Positions 51,946 through 60,267 of a stretch of DNA of 64,000 nucleotides are shown piece by piece (positions within the stretch are counted from its first letter, which is position 1; the number at the start of each line of letters is the position of its first letter). The notes beneath the pieces were generated by a model. That model was not told the DNA's origin, searched no databases, and saw nothing but the letters and a program-made list of their open reading frames with translations. The DNA comes from Verrucomicrobiota bacterium. Lineage in GTDB: Bacteria > Verrucomicrobiota > Verrucomicrobiia > Opitutales > Opitutaceae. Position numbers and translations under genes: made by a program. Location: contig JAEWKR010000021.1 in the NCBI GenBank assembly GCA_023457715.1, forward strand, positions 134,714 to 198,713, read 5' to 3'.

Positions 51946-53160
51946 ATGCCTGTTTCTCCCGCCGCCGCCGACACTCGCGCCGACCCCACGGTCCTGCGCG
52001 TGCTGTTCGCGCTGAGCGTCTCGCATCTGCTCAACGACGTCCTGCAGGCGGTGATTCCCGCCCTGTACCCACTGTTCAAGGACAGCTATGGGCTCACGTT
52101 TTCCCAGATCGGGCTGATCACGTTCACCTTCCAGCTCAGCGGCTCGATCCTCCAGCCCATCGTCGGCAACTACACTGACAAGCGTCCCCTGCCGTACTCC
52201 CTCGCGGTCGGGATGACCTGCACGCTGGCGGGCATCGTCCTTTTCTCGCAGGCCACCCGGTTTGGCACCCTCGTCCTCGCGGCGGGCCTGACCGGGACCG
52301 GCTCGGCCGTTTTTCACCCGGAGGCCTCCCGCCTGGCCCGCCTCGCCTCCGGCGGACGTCATGGCTTCGCGCAGTCGCTGTTCCAGGTCGGAGGCAATTT
52401 CGGCACCTCGCTCGGTCCGCTGCTCGCCGCCTGGATCGTCGTGCCCCACGGCCAGGGCCATGTCCTTTGGTTCTCCATCCTGGCGATCGCGGGCATCCTG
52501 CTGCTGGCGCGGCTGGGCGCCTGGTATCGTTCTCACCTGGACCTCGCCCGGAAGCGCCCGGGCGCCCTGAAGCCGCCCCCGCCGGCGTTCCCCCGGCGCA
52601 CGGTGGTGCTCGCCCTGGCCGTCCTCGCGGTGCTGATCTTCTCCAAGTACTTCTACCTCGCGAGCCTGACCAACTACTATACCTTCTACCTGATTCATCG
52701 CTTCGCGCTGTCCGTCCAGGAGGCCCAGTACTGTCTGTTCGCGTTCCTGTTTGCCGTCGCCGCGGGCACCATCATCGGAGGTCCCGTGGGCGATCGCATC
52801 GGACGCAAGTACGTCATCTGGGCCTCGATCCTCGGCATCGCCCCGTTCACGCTGGCGCTGCCCTACGTGGGCCTGCCCGCCACGGTCATCCTGAGTGTCG
52901 TCATCGGCGTCGTCATGGCCTCCGCCTTCTCCGCCATTCTCGTCTACGCCACGGAGCTGGTCCCGGGCAAGGTGGGCATGATCGCGGGGCTGTTCTTCGG
53001 GTTCGCTTTCGGCATGGCCGGCATCGCGTCCGCCCTGCTCGGCAAGCTCGCCGACCACACGAGCATCGAGTTTGTGTATCAGGTCTGCGCTTACCTCCCG
53101 CTGCTGGGGATCGTGACGGTTTTCCTGCCGGACCTGCGCAAGCTGAACCGCGGGCGCTGA
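51946..53160 (+). CDS. MFS exporter, fosmidomycin-resistance (Fsr)-like
   Basis: 404 residues with 12 predicted membrane helices. SHLLNDVLQAVIPALYPLFKD at the first helix, LQPIVGNYTDKRPLPYSL at the helix 2-3 loop, GTGSAVFHPEASRLAR in helix 4 and GGPVGDRIGRKYVIWAS in the second half are hallmarks of Fsr-type drug/H+ antiporters. The ATG at 51946 was chosen; a TTG three bases earlier is in frame. Substrate in this organism unknown. Confidence 0.9.
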   Translation: MPVSPAAADTRADPTVLRVLFALSVSHLLNDVLQAVIPALYPLFKDSYGLTFSQIGLITFTFQLSGSILQPIVGNYTDKRPLPYSLAVGMTCTLAGIVLFSQATRFGTLVLAAGLTGTGSAVFHPEASRLARLASGGRHGFAQSLFQVGGNFGTSLGPLLAAWIVVPHGQGHVLWFSILAIAGILLLARLGAWYRSHLDLARKRPGALKPPPPAFPRRTVVLALAVLAVLIFSKYFYLASLTNYYTFYLIHRFALSVQEAQYCLFAFLFAVAAGTIIGGPVGDRIGRKYVIWASILGIAPFTLALPYVGLPATVILSVVIGVVMASAFSAILVYATELVPGKVGMIAGLFFGFAFGMAGIASALLGKLADHTSIEFVYQVCAYLPLLGIVTVFLPDLRKLNRGR

Positions 53161-53270
53161 CAAGCGCGAACCGGGCCCGGGGAGTCCGGGGCCCGTCGGG
53201 CAGCCTTTGCACCGGCTACGCAGCACCCGGACTTGCACGCGGCGGGCGCGTGCCCACCGTGACCTTTCGC

Positions 53271-55334
53271 ATGACCACCTCCGTACTCGTCATGGCCCGC
53301 CGCTGCATCGCCACCGGCATGCTGGCCGCACTGCCGCTCCTCGCGCAACCCGTCTCCTCCGCGGACGTCCGGATCGAACGCGCCACCTACAACAGCGGCG
53401 GCGCGCTGACCGGTCTGCTCTACGATCACACGGAGCTGCCCGTGGCCGCCGCCTTCGTGGCCGAGTTCCAGGGAGGACTTCGCTTCAACCTCCAGCCCCA
53501 TGACCAGCGTTCGCCCATCACGCGTGACGGCGCCCGTTTGTCGTGGAGCGGGTCGAGCACGTTCCCCAACACCAGCCAGGCCCGTTACACCGCGGCGTGG
53601 CGGGAGGATGACGCCGGGGTGCATTTCGAAGGCGCCGCCCACGCCGGTCCGGCCCCGGGCGATGCCGCGGGCCGCGCTGCCGCCACCCTCGATCTCAAGA
53701 CGCTCGAGTACGTCATCGATGTGCCGCGGTCGGTGTTCAGCGGCGGCACCCTGCAGCCCGGCGCCGCGTCACTCTCGCCCGCCAAGCCCGCCGACGTGGT
53801 GTTCTTCCGCCAGACGACGGACCGGCTGCGCTTCACCGACGCCCAGGGGAATGTGACCCTGGGCCTCACCTTCGCTCAGGCCCGCCCCGTCACCGTCACG
53901 GACCACTGGGACCGGGAGGGCCGCTTTTACCGCGTGCGCGTCCTGCTGCATGAAGGCGCGTGGCGGCACGATCAGCCCGCGACATTCGCCATGTCGTTCC
54001 AGCCCGCCGGCAAAGCCAGGACCGCGCCCGCCGCCATCACCGTCTCCCCGGCGCGGACGCGATATCCCTTCCACGGTTTCGGCGGCAACTACTGCTTTGG
54101 CAACAGCTCCCCGGTCACGGCGTACACGCTCGAACACCTGCCCCTCGCCTGGGGGCGTTGCGAACTCAAGGCGACCGCCTGGGATCGCGCCCTCGAACAG
54201 CACCGCACCGCGAGCCCGGCCGGCGAGGGTGGCCGCCCGCAGCCGGTCTTCCGGGGTGAGCCGTCGCCTGACCTGCAGCGCGATTTCGAGGTGATGCGGA
54301 CCTTCCAGCAGCGCGGCATTCCGTGGATCCTTTCGCTCTGGCGGCTGCCGGAACGCTACTACGCCGACGCGAATCAAAAAGCGCCCGGCAGCTTCGGCCG
54401 CCAGATTGCGGCGGAGCGCTGGCCGGAGTTCGTCGCGCTCGTCGGCAGCTTCATCACGCATGTGAAGGAGACCTACGGGGCCGAACCGGACATGTTCTCG
54501 TTCAACGAACCCGACCTCGGGGTCGACCTGGGCTTCACGCCGGAAACGCATCGCGACACCATCAAGAAACTGGGCGCGGAGTTCCGCCGGCTCGGCCTCA
54601 AGACGAAACTGCTCCTCGGCGACACCGCGAACCCCCGCGACACCCACCGCTACGTCCTCGCCACCGCCGCGGACCGCGACGCGATGCAGTATGTGGCCGC
54701 GGTTTCCTTCCACAGCTGGGGCAACGGCACGCCCGAACAGTACCGGGCCTGGGCCGATGTGGCCGAGTGGCTCGGCCTGCCGCTCCTGGTCGGCGAAGCC
54801 GGCGTCGATCCCGGCGCGTATCGCAATCTGGCGTACGACAGCTACGCGTACGGCCTGCGCGAGGCCGCCCAGTACCAGGATTTGCTCCGTCATGCGCGCC
54901 CGCAGTCGCTCTTGTATTGGGAGTACACGTCCGATTACGGGCTGGCCCGGGTGGCGGCGGACGGCTCGGTGCAGCCCACGGGCCGGTTCTGGCTGATGAA
55001 GCAGTTCTCCGACCTGACCCCCGCGGGCAGCCAGGGCATTGACACCGAGAGCAACCAGAAGGACGCGCTCGTCAGTGGATTCGTCCACGGGAGCAAACTC
55101 ATCGTTCACGTGCTGAATACCGCCGCCAGCCGTTCCGCCACCGTACGCGGCCTGCCCGCCGGCAAATACCGGGTTGTCACCACGACCGAAACCGCAGGCC
55201 TGAAAACGGGCGGCGAGCTCTCCGTCGGCACGGCCGAGGCGACGCTCCCCCTGCCCGCCCGAAGTCTCGTGACTCTGGTCAGCGAGTCTCCAACTGCTGC
55301 AGATTCCGCCGGGCAGCCTCGAAGCGGGGGTTGA
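53271..55334 (+). CDS. Secreted clan-A glycosidase-like protein (GH30-like)
   Basis: 687 residues. Signal peptide in the first ~31 (MARRCIATGMLAALPLLAQPVSSA, with an ATG at 53271 and a GTG at 53259 as alternatives). Residues ~32-265 form a beta-rich N-domain. A (beta/alpha)8-like domain starts at PFHGFGGNYCFGN and carries a likely acid/base E413 (FSFNEPDLG) and nucleophile E509 (LLVGEAGVD), the strand 4 and strand 7 positions of GH-A enzymes. A C-terminal beta domain (IVHVLNTAASRSATVRGLPAGKYRV) follows. Family is near GH30 but subfamily is not clear. The last 56 bases overlap the convergent TPR gene. Confidence 0.75.
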   Translation: MTTSVLVMARRCIATGMLAALPLLAQPVSSADVRIERATYNSGGALTGLLYDHTELPVAAAFVAEFQGGLRFNLQPHDQRSPITRDGARLSWSGSSTFPNTSQARYTAAWREDDAGVHFEGAAHAGPAPGDAAGRAAATLDLKTLEYVIDVPRSVFSGGTLQPGAASLSPAKPADVVFFRQTTDRLRFTDAQGNVTLGLTFAQARPVTVTDHWDREGRFYRVRVLLHEGAWRHDQPATFAMSFQPAGKARTAPAAITVSPARTRYPFHGFGGNYCFGNSSPVTAYTLEHLPLAWGRCELKATAWDRALEQHRTASPAGEGGRPQPVFRGEPSPDLQRDFEVMRTFQQRGIPWILSLWRLPERYYADANQKAPGSFGRQIAAERWPEFVALVGSFITHVKETYGAEPDMFSFNEPDLGVDLGFTPETHRDTIKKLGAEFRRLGLKTKLLLGDTANPRDTHRYVLATAADRDAMQYVAAVSFHSWGNGTPEQYRAWADVAEWLGLPLLVGEAGVDPGAYRNLAYDSYAYGLREAAQYQDLLRHARPQSLLYWEYTSDYGLARVAADGSVQPTGRFWLMKQFSDLTPAGSQGIDTESNQKDALVSGFVHGSKLIVHVLNTAASRSATVRGLPAGKYRVVTTTETAGLKTGGELSVGTAEATLPLPARSLVTLVSESPTAADSAGQPRSGG

Positions 55335-57360
55335 TCCGCAGCGCGGCCTGCCAGTGCTCCCGCGCTGCGGCGACGTTGCCCTGCTGGGCCTGGAGGATGG
55401 CGGCGGCGTTGTGGGTTTCGGGATCGTCCGGGCGGAGTTCCAGCGCGGACTCCACCTGCTGCAGCGCTTCGGCGCTTCGGCCCAGCTGGGCCAGCGCCAT
55501 GCCGAAATTGCGCCGGATCCACGCCACCTCCGGAGCCGATTGCACCGCCAGTTCGTAATGCCGCACGGCTTCCGCGGAACGGCCGGGCAGACGCATCAGC
55601 TGGTTTGCCAGTCCCGCCCGCGCCGTCCCGGCGCCCGGTTTCAGTTGCACGGCGGCTTCATAATGATGCAACGCCCGCTCCGCCCGGTGCGGCATCCGGC
55701 TCAAGCCGTTGGCCAGATTCTCATGCGCCTCGGCAAACCGGGGATCAAGGCTGAGCACGGTCTCGAACTGCGCGATCGCCTCCGCAAGTCCGTCGGCGCG
55801 CCCGAGCAGTTCCACGCCAAGGTTGTAATGCGCCTGTACAAACCGCGGCTCGAGGATCAACGCCGTCCGGTAGTGCCGGATCGCCTCGTCCTTTCCTTCG
55901 GGTCGCTTCGCCAGCTCCACCGCCAGCCCCACGTGCGCGTCGGCATAGCGGTCATGCAACCGGATCGACTCGCGAAAATGAACGACCGCCTCTGCGGAAC
56001 GCTCCGGAACCTTGGCCAGCGCGGTGGCCAGGATGTGATGGGCCATCCAGCTGCCCGGGTTGCGGTCCACCGTCGCGCGGAACAAGGTCTCATTGTTGCG
56101 ATAGAGCGCGCTCTGTTGCCGCGCGAGCACCCCGAACGTGCCCGCGACCAGGACGACCGCTACCAACGCCACCCGGCGTGCCTCAGGTGCGAGCCAGGCG
56201 CAGCCGCCGGCCACACACCCTGCGATCAACGGGGTCAGCGCATGATATTGGAAGTGGTCCGCGAGCCAGGAGAACTGGAAGGGGAACACGTCGACGAACC
56301 CAAGCGCCGGAAACAGCACACCCCCGAACAACAGCGTCGTCGCGAGCAGCCCGCGTTGCCCCCGGCGGGCCCGCGTTACCCCGACCGCGAGCACCGCCAC
56401 TGCCCCGACGAGGGCCAGCAGACCCAGCGGCCACGTGGCGCGCACGTCCCAGCGCGGATAGAAGAACATCAACTCCGCCGGCCAGACCGCGTGGTGCAAA
56501 TACGACCACGACACCCGCGCCGCGAGCAGCAGGCGATCGAATGCGGTCAGGTCAAAGGCCTCGCCCTTCGCGCCGATGAAGTGTTTCTCCACCCACGCCG
56601 TGGTCAGGCCGGCCGCCAGCGCCGCACCGAACCAGGGCACGAGCGGCCTGATCTCACCGCGCCAGCTCAACCGTCCCCGCGCCCACCACAGCAAAACCAG
56701 CAGCACCGCGGGAAGCGTTGCCGTCACGGTCTTCGTGCCGAGGGCGAGCAGGAACAGCGCGGTGGCGCCCACATAGGTCCACCGCCGCCTGGTCCCCTGC
56801 CGACCACGCGCGCCGTCGTAAGCCAGGTAGGAAAGGCCCGCGGCCAGCGCGAGAAACAGCGAGAGCGTGTTCTTTTGCTCGCAGATCCACGCGACCGATT
56901 CGACCGCGACGGGATGCACGGCAAAGAGCAGCGCGATCACCCACTCGGCGCCGCCCGGGAGCGGGGTCCCTCTGGAGAGTGCAACACCCCCTGACGCGCC
57001 GCTATCCGTCGACAGCCGGGCGACCCGGCGCACGAACAAGGCCAGCAGCACACTCGAGGCGGCATGCAACGCGACGTTGGTGAGATGGTATCCCATGACG
57101 GCATCACCCCACAGGCGATGCTCGAACCAGAAGGCGGAATGCAGCACGGGATAATATTGCTGCGTCGCGCCGAGCTCGAACCAGATCCGCCCCAGCCCCG
57201 CGAGTGAACGGAGATCGGTCCGGGTCACATGCGCCGGATCATCCCAGAGCAACGCCCCGTCCAGCGCCGGCCCGTAAACAAAACCCAACAGCAGGACCAG
57301 GACCACGCCCCAGGCCCACGTCGGCCACCGGGAAAGACGTGACAGCGTGCGATCAAGCAT
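55279..57360 (-). CDS. Multi-pass membrane protein with C-terminal TPR array
   Basis: 693 residues. The N-terminal ~410 residues hold about 10-11 hydrophobic helices (WAWGVVLVLLLGFVYGPALDGALLWDD, GYHLTNVALHAASSVLLALFV, FAVHPVAVESVAWICEQKNTLSLFLALAA), a layout shared with GT-C-like TMTC-type glycosyltransferases (HP.(A/H)xESV.W). The C-terminal ~430-693 contains seven or so TPR repeats (AEAVVHFRESIRLHDRYADAH; DEAIRHYRTALILEPRFVQAHYNLGVEL). Likely a membrane glycosyltransferase or assembly scaffold. 3' end overlaps the neighbouring glycosidase. Confidence 0.8.
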   Translation of the reverse strand: MLDRTLSRLSRWPTWAWGVVLVLLLGFVYGPALDGALLWDDPAHVTRTDLRSLAGLGRIWFELGATQQYYPVLHSAFWFEHRLWGDAVMGYHLTNVALHAASSVLLALFVRRVARLSTDSGASGGVALSRGTPLPGGAEWVIALLFAVHPVAVESVAWICEQKNTLSLFLALAAGLSYLAYDGARGRQGTRRRWTYVGATALFLLALGTKTVTATLPAVLLVLLWWARGRLSWRGEIRPLVPWFGAALAAGLTTAWVEKHFIGAKGEAFDLTAFDRLLLAARVSWSYLHHAVWPAELMFFYPRWDVRATWPLGLLALVGAVAVLAVGVTRARRGQRGLLATTLLFGGVLFPALGFVDVFPFQFSWLADHFQYHALTPLIAGCVAGGCAWLAPEARRVALVAVVLVAGTFGVLARQQSALYRNNETLFRATVDRNPGSWMAHHILATALAKVPERSAEAVVHFRESIRLHDRYADAHVGLAVELAKRPEGKDEAIRHYRTALILEPRFVQAHYNLGVELLGRADGLAEAIAQFETVLSLDPRFAEAHENLANGLSRMPHRAERALHHYEAAVQLKPGAGTARAGLANQLMRLPGRSAEAVRHYELAVQSAPEVAWIRRNFGMALAQLGRSAEALQQVESALELRPDDPETHNAAAILQAQQGNVAAAREHWQAALRINPRFEAARRNLQQLETR

Positions 57361-57406
57361 CCCGTCGACACTACGAACCCACCCGAACCCGAATCAAGAG
57401 CGCGGA

Positions 57407-57560
57407 ACCGGAGGGCCAGAGGGCCAGAGGATCAGGGGGCGCGAGGACGAAAAATGTTCAAGGGTGGTCCGACCCGCCCTCCGGCCCTCCGGCCTTCCGG
57501 TCCTCCGGCCCTCCGGCCCTCTGGCCCTCCGGCCTTCCTTCCGGCCCTCCGGCCCCGCCC
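57407..57560. repeat. Octamer hairpin: CCGGAGGG arm facing CCCTCCGG array
   Basis: Left arm 57408-57431 has three octamers (CCGGAGGG, CCAGAGGG, CCAGAGGA). Right arm 57477-57540 has eight in strict register: five start CCCTC, with CCTTCCGG, TCCTCCGG and CCTTCCTT variants, then a further CCGGCCCTCCGG. The arms are complementary in many registers. Fills the gap before the cardiolipin synthase gene. Confidence 0.85.
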
Positions 57561-57622
57561 CTCCGGTTTGCAATCGCGCAGCGTGCGCGTTCCTATGGGC
57601 CTGCGGGCGAGCCCCAGACCCC

Positions 57623-59065
57623 ATGATCGAGCTGCGCGATTTCATCGATGAATACCTGCATCATGGCGTGCTGGCCGAAATCCTCACCATTGGCGGTTTC
57701 GTCCTGGCGCTTTTTCTGGTGGCGCGCCTGATGAGCGAAAAACGAGCGCCGGCCAACACGTTCGCCTGGCTGCTGATCATCGTCCTCGTGCCGTGGGTGG
57801 GAGTGCCGCTCTATCTGCTGCTGGGCGGACGCAAACTTCGGAAGATCGCGGAGCGCAAGTCGCGGTTGCGCCCCACCCTCCCCGGCAACCCTCTGCCCGG
57901 CGAACATTCCAACTCCCCCGTGGTGCACACGATGGTCTCGGCCGGCGCGTCCGGTCCGGTGATGGGCAACTCGATTCGCTTCATCGCCAACGGCGAGGAG
58001 GCGTTCCACACGCTCGAGCAGCACATCCGAAACGCCCGCCGCACCATCCACATCAATGCGTTCATCCTGGGCCGTGACGACACCGGCAGGCGGATCGTGA
58101 AACTCCTCGCCGCCCGCGCGAAGGAGGGAGTCCGCGTGCGGCTGTTGCTCGATTCCGTGGGCTCGATGTTTTCCCGCGGCATGTTCGTGAACCCCCTGCG
58201 CGAGGCCGGGGGCGAGGTCGGCAAGTTCATGCCGGTGCTGCCGTTCAGCTCCCGCGGCTCGGCCAATCTGCGCAATCACCGGAAGATCGCCGTTTTCGAC
58301 CACTGCACGGCGATCGTCGGGGGACATAACCTCGCCCGGGAGTACATGGGACCCACCTATTTCGCCCGACGGTTCCAGGACTTCGGGGCTGTCATCCAGG
58401 GCCCCGCCGGCGCCTTGATCAACGAGGTGTTCATCGCCGACTGGTGTTTCGCCACCCGGGCCTCCGCCAATGCGCTCCACGCCGAGATCGAGCCGGAATG
58501 CCTCACCCGCACCCCCGGCAGCAGCGAACTGCAGGTGGTGGCCAGCGGCCCGGACGTCCCCGGCGATCCGCTCTACGAGGGAATCATCGCGATGATTCAG
58601 GAGGCAAACCACCGCATCTGCATCATCACGCCCTACTTCATTCCGGACGACGTCCTGCTCCGCTCGCTCATCGTCAAGGCCCGCTCCGGCAAGGAGGTCA
58701 CGTTGATCACCCCTCGCTCCTCCAATCATCCGGTGGCCGACTTCGCCCGCCGGCATTACATCCGCGAGCTGCAACGGGCGGGCGCGCGCGTTCTGCTCTT
58801 CGGCCCCGGCATGCTGCACAGCAAGGCCATGATCGTCGACGACACGCTCGGCATGTTCGGTTCGGCGAATTTCGACCTCCGCAGCCTGTTCGTGAATTTC
58901 GAGATCGGGGTCGTGCTGCATTCGCGTGCCGACGTCCTCGCGCTGCAAACGTGGGCCAACCACCTCGCCGCCCAGTGCCAGCCCGTGAAGCAGGAACGCC
59001 GCCGCCGCAAGATCCTCGGCAACGTCGCCGAAGACCTCAGCCGCCTGCTCGCGCCGCTGCTGTGA
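57623..59065 (+). CDS. Cardiolipin synthase (phospholipase D type)
   Basis: 480 residues. Two N-terminal hydrophobic helices (ILTIGGFVLALFLVARL; TFAWLLIIVLVPWVGVPLYLLLGGR) are followed by two PLD domains. HKD motif 1: NHRKIAVFDHCTAIVGGHN; motif 2: MLHSKAMIVDDTLGMFGSAN then FD. This matches ClsA-like enzymes that join two phosphatidylglycerol molecules. The start at 57623 precedes the first helix; the frame is open further upstream through the repeat tract, which is not coding. Confidence 0.93.
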   Translation: MIELRDFIDEYLHHGVLAEILTIGGFVLALFLVARLMSEKRAPANTFAWLLIIVLVPWVGVPLYLLLGGRKLRKIAERKSRLRPTLPGNPLPGEHSNSPVVHTMVSAGASGPVMGNSIRFIANGEEAFHTLEQHIRNARRTIHINAFILGRDDTGRRIVKLLAARAKEGVRVRLLLDSVGSMFSRGMFVNPLREAGGEVGKFMPVLPFSSRGSANLRNHRKIAVFDHCTAIVGGHNLAREYMGPTYFARRFQDFGAVIQGPAGALINEVFIADWCFATRASANALHAEIEPECLTRTPGSSELQVVASGPDVPGDPLYEGIIAMIQEANHRICIITPYFIPDDVLLRSLIVKARSGKEVTLITPRSSNHPVADFARRHYIRELQRAGARVLLFGPGMLHSKAMIVDDTLGMFGSANFDLRSLFVNFEIGVVLHSRADVLALQTWANHLAAQCQPVKQERRRRKILGNVAEDLSRLLAPLL

Positions 59066-59195
59066 GCAGGGATGCGGCCCCTGCACCTTGCAAATCGCCC
59101 CGATTCAATGGGGAAGATACCCTCGCGAATGCCAGCCAAGAACCGACTTTATTCCGCTGGCTTATGTACATGTCTCTTTACTGTCGATCCCGAAT

Positions 59196-59218
59196 GCGGG
59201 CGGGCCGCCCGCGGTCCA
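59196..59218. repeat. GC-rich palindromic repeat, copy 4 (inverted)
   Basis: GCGGGCGGGCCGCCCGCGGTCCA spans these bases when read in two halves (GCGGGCGGGC and CGCCCGCGGTCCA, sharing the centre). It is the exact reverse complement of 51862-51884. Confidence 0.8.
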
Positions 59219-59255
59219 CCAAGGCCTGCGAGCCAGGGTCTGCCCTCCGCCCAAC

Positions 59256-59285
59256 AAAAAACGCGCGACGATTTCGTCGCGCGTT
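59256..59285 (-). terminator. Rho-independent terminator of the gap-pgk-tpiA operon
   Basis: On the minus strand a 12-base perfect stem, AACGCGCGACGA with TCGTCGCGCGTT (59260-59285, 2-base loop), is followed by a U run (A tract at 59256-59261 on the plus strand). It lies 24 bases after the tpiA stop. Confidence 0.88.
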
Positions 59286-59309
59286 CGTAAGGTCCCGGTC
59301 CTCCCAACC

Positions 59310-60080
59310 TTACTTCGCCGTCGCGGCGGCGTTGACGAGGTCGACGAAGCTGCGGGCCTCGAGGCTCGCCCCGCCGATCAGGCCGCCGTCGATGTCCTTT
59401 TGGGCGAGGAGCTCCGGCGCATTCGCCGGCTTCATCGAACCGCCGTAAAGGATCCGCACCTTCTGCGCGATCGCGTCACCGAACAGCTTCACCAGGAGGC
59501 CGCGGATGAACGCATGCACTTCCTGCGCCTGCTCCGTCGTCGCCACCTTGCCGGTGCCGATCGCCCAGACGGGCTCGTACGCGATCACCAAGGTCGCCGC
59601 CTGATCCTTGCTCACGCCTTCCAGGCCGCGTTCGGTCTGGGTCTGCACCACCTTGAGGGTGGAACCAGCCTCGCGTTCCGCCAGCGTCTCGCCGACGCAG
59701 AGGATGGGCTTCAGCTGGTTCTTCAGCGCGGTGAGAACCTTCTTGTTGATGAACTCGTCGTTCTCGGCGAAGTAGGTGCGACGCTCGCTGTGGCCGAGGA
59801 TCACGTGCGTGGCGAAGAGCGACCGCAGCATCGCCGCGGAGACTTCGCCGGTGAACGCGCCGCTGGCCTCATGGTGGACGTTCTGGGCGCCCAGCTTCAC
59901 CTCGGAGCCCTCGAGCGCCTTGCCTACGCTCTCGAGCGCGGTGAAGGGCGGACACACCACGATCTCCACGTCGGCCTGCTTGCCAACGGCGGTGACGATT
60001 TCGCGAACGAGCGCCACGCCTTCGGCGGACGTCTTGTTCATCTTCCAGTTGCCGGCGATGAGTTTTTTACGAGAGGACAT
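59310..60080 (-). CDS. tpiA: Triosephosphate isomerase
   Basis: 256 residues, (beta/alpha)8 enzyme interconverting dihydroxyacetone phosphate and glyceraldehyde 3-phosphate. AGNWKMN at the N-terminus carries the catalytic lysine; GHSERR holds the catalytic histidine, VIAYEPVWAIGTGK the catalytic glutamate, and ILYGGSMKPANAPEL the phosphate-binding loop. Third gene of the glycolytic operon, followed by a strong terminator. Confidence 0.96.
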   Translation of the reverse strand: MSSRKKLIAGNWKMNKTSAEGVALVREIVTAVGKQADVEIVVCPPFTALESVGKALEGSEVKLGAQNVHHEASGAFTGEVSAAMLRSLFATHVILGHSERRTYFAENDEFINKKVLTALKNQLKPILCVGETLAEREAGSTLKVVQTQTERGLEGVSKDQAATLVIAYEPVWAIGTGKVATTEQAQEVHAFIRGLLVKLFGDAIAQKVRILYGGSMKPANAPELLAQKDIDGGLIGGASLEARSFVDLVNAAATAK

Positions 60081-60089
60081 GGTGTGACG

Positions 60090-60240
60090 CTACGCTAATG
60101 AAGAATTTAGAATGCAGAATGTAGAATGAGAAGCAGCGGCCGCTGCACGACGCTAACGCAGAAATCAGAATTAAGAATGCAGGATGAAGCCGCCGCGGTC
60201 GGCATTCTCCATTCTGCATTCTACATTCGTCATTAGCGCG
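60090..60240. repeat. Heptamer hairpin AATGCAG/CTGCATT in the pgk-tpiA gap
   Basis: Left arm 60090-60127: CGCTAATGA, then AATTTAG, AATGCAG, AATGTAG, AATGAG. Right arm 60203-60240 is its reverse complement with about four mismatches in ~37 positions, ending TCATTAGCG. The loop has a perfect 14-base palindrome, GCAGCGGCCGCTGC (60134-60147), and a third tract (AGAATTAAGAATGCAGGATG). On the minus strand this lies inside the transcript between pgk and tpiA. Confidence 0.85.
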
Positions 60241-60267
60241 GCACGCGCGTCAGGCGGCACGCGCGTA

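Noticed and set aside
57361..57622. N-terminal extension of the cardiolipin synthase through the octamer tract
   Set aside because: The frame is open but translates to Pro/Ser/Arg repeats from an 8-base array; the ATG at 57623 sits directly before the first membrane helix.
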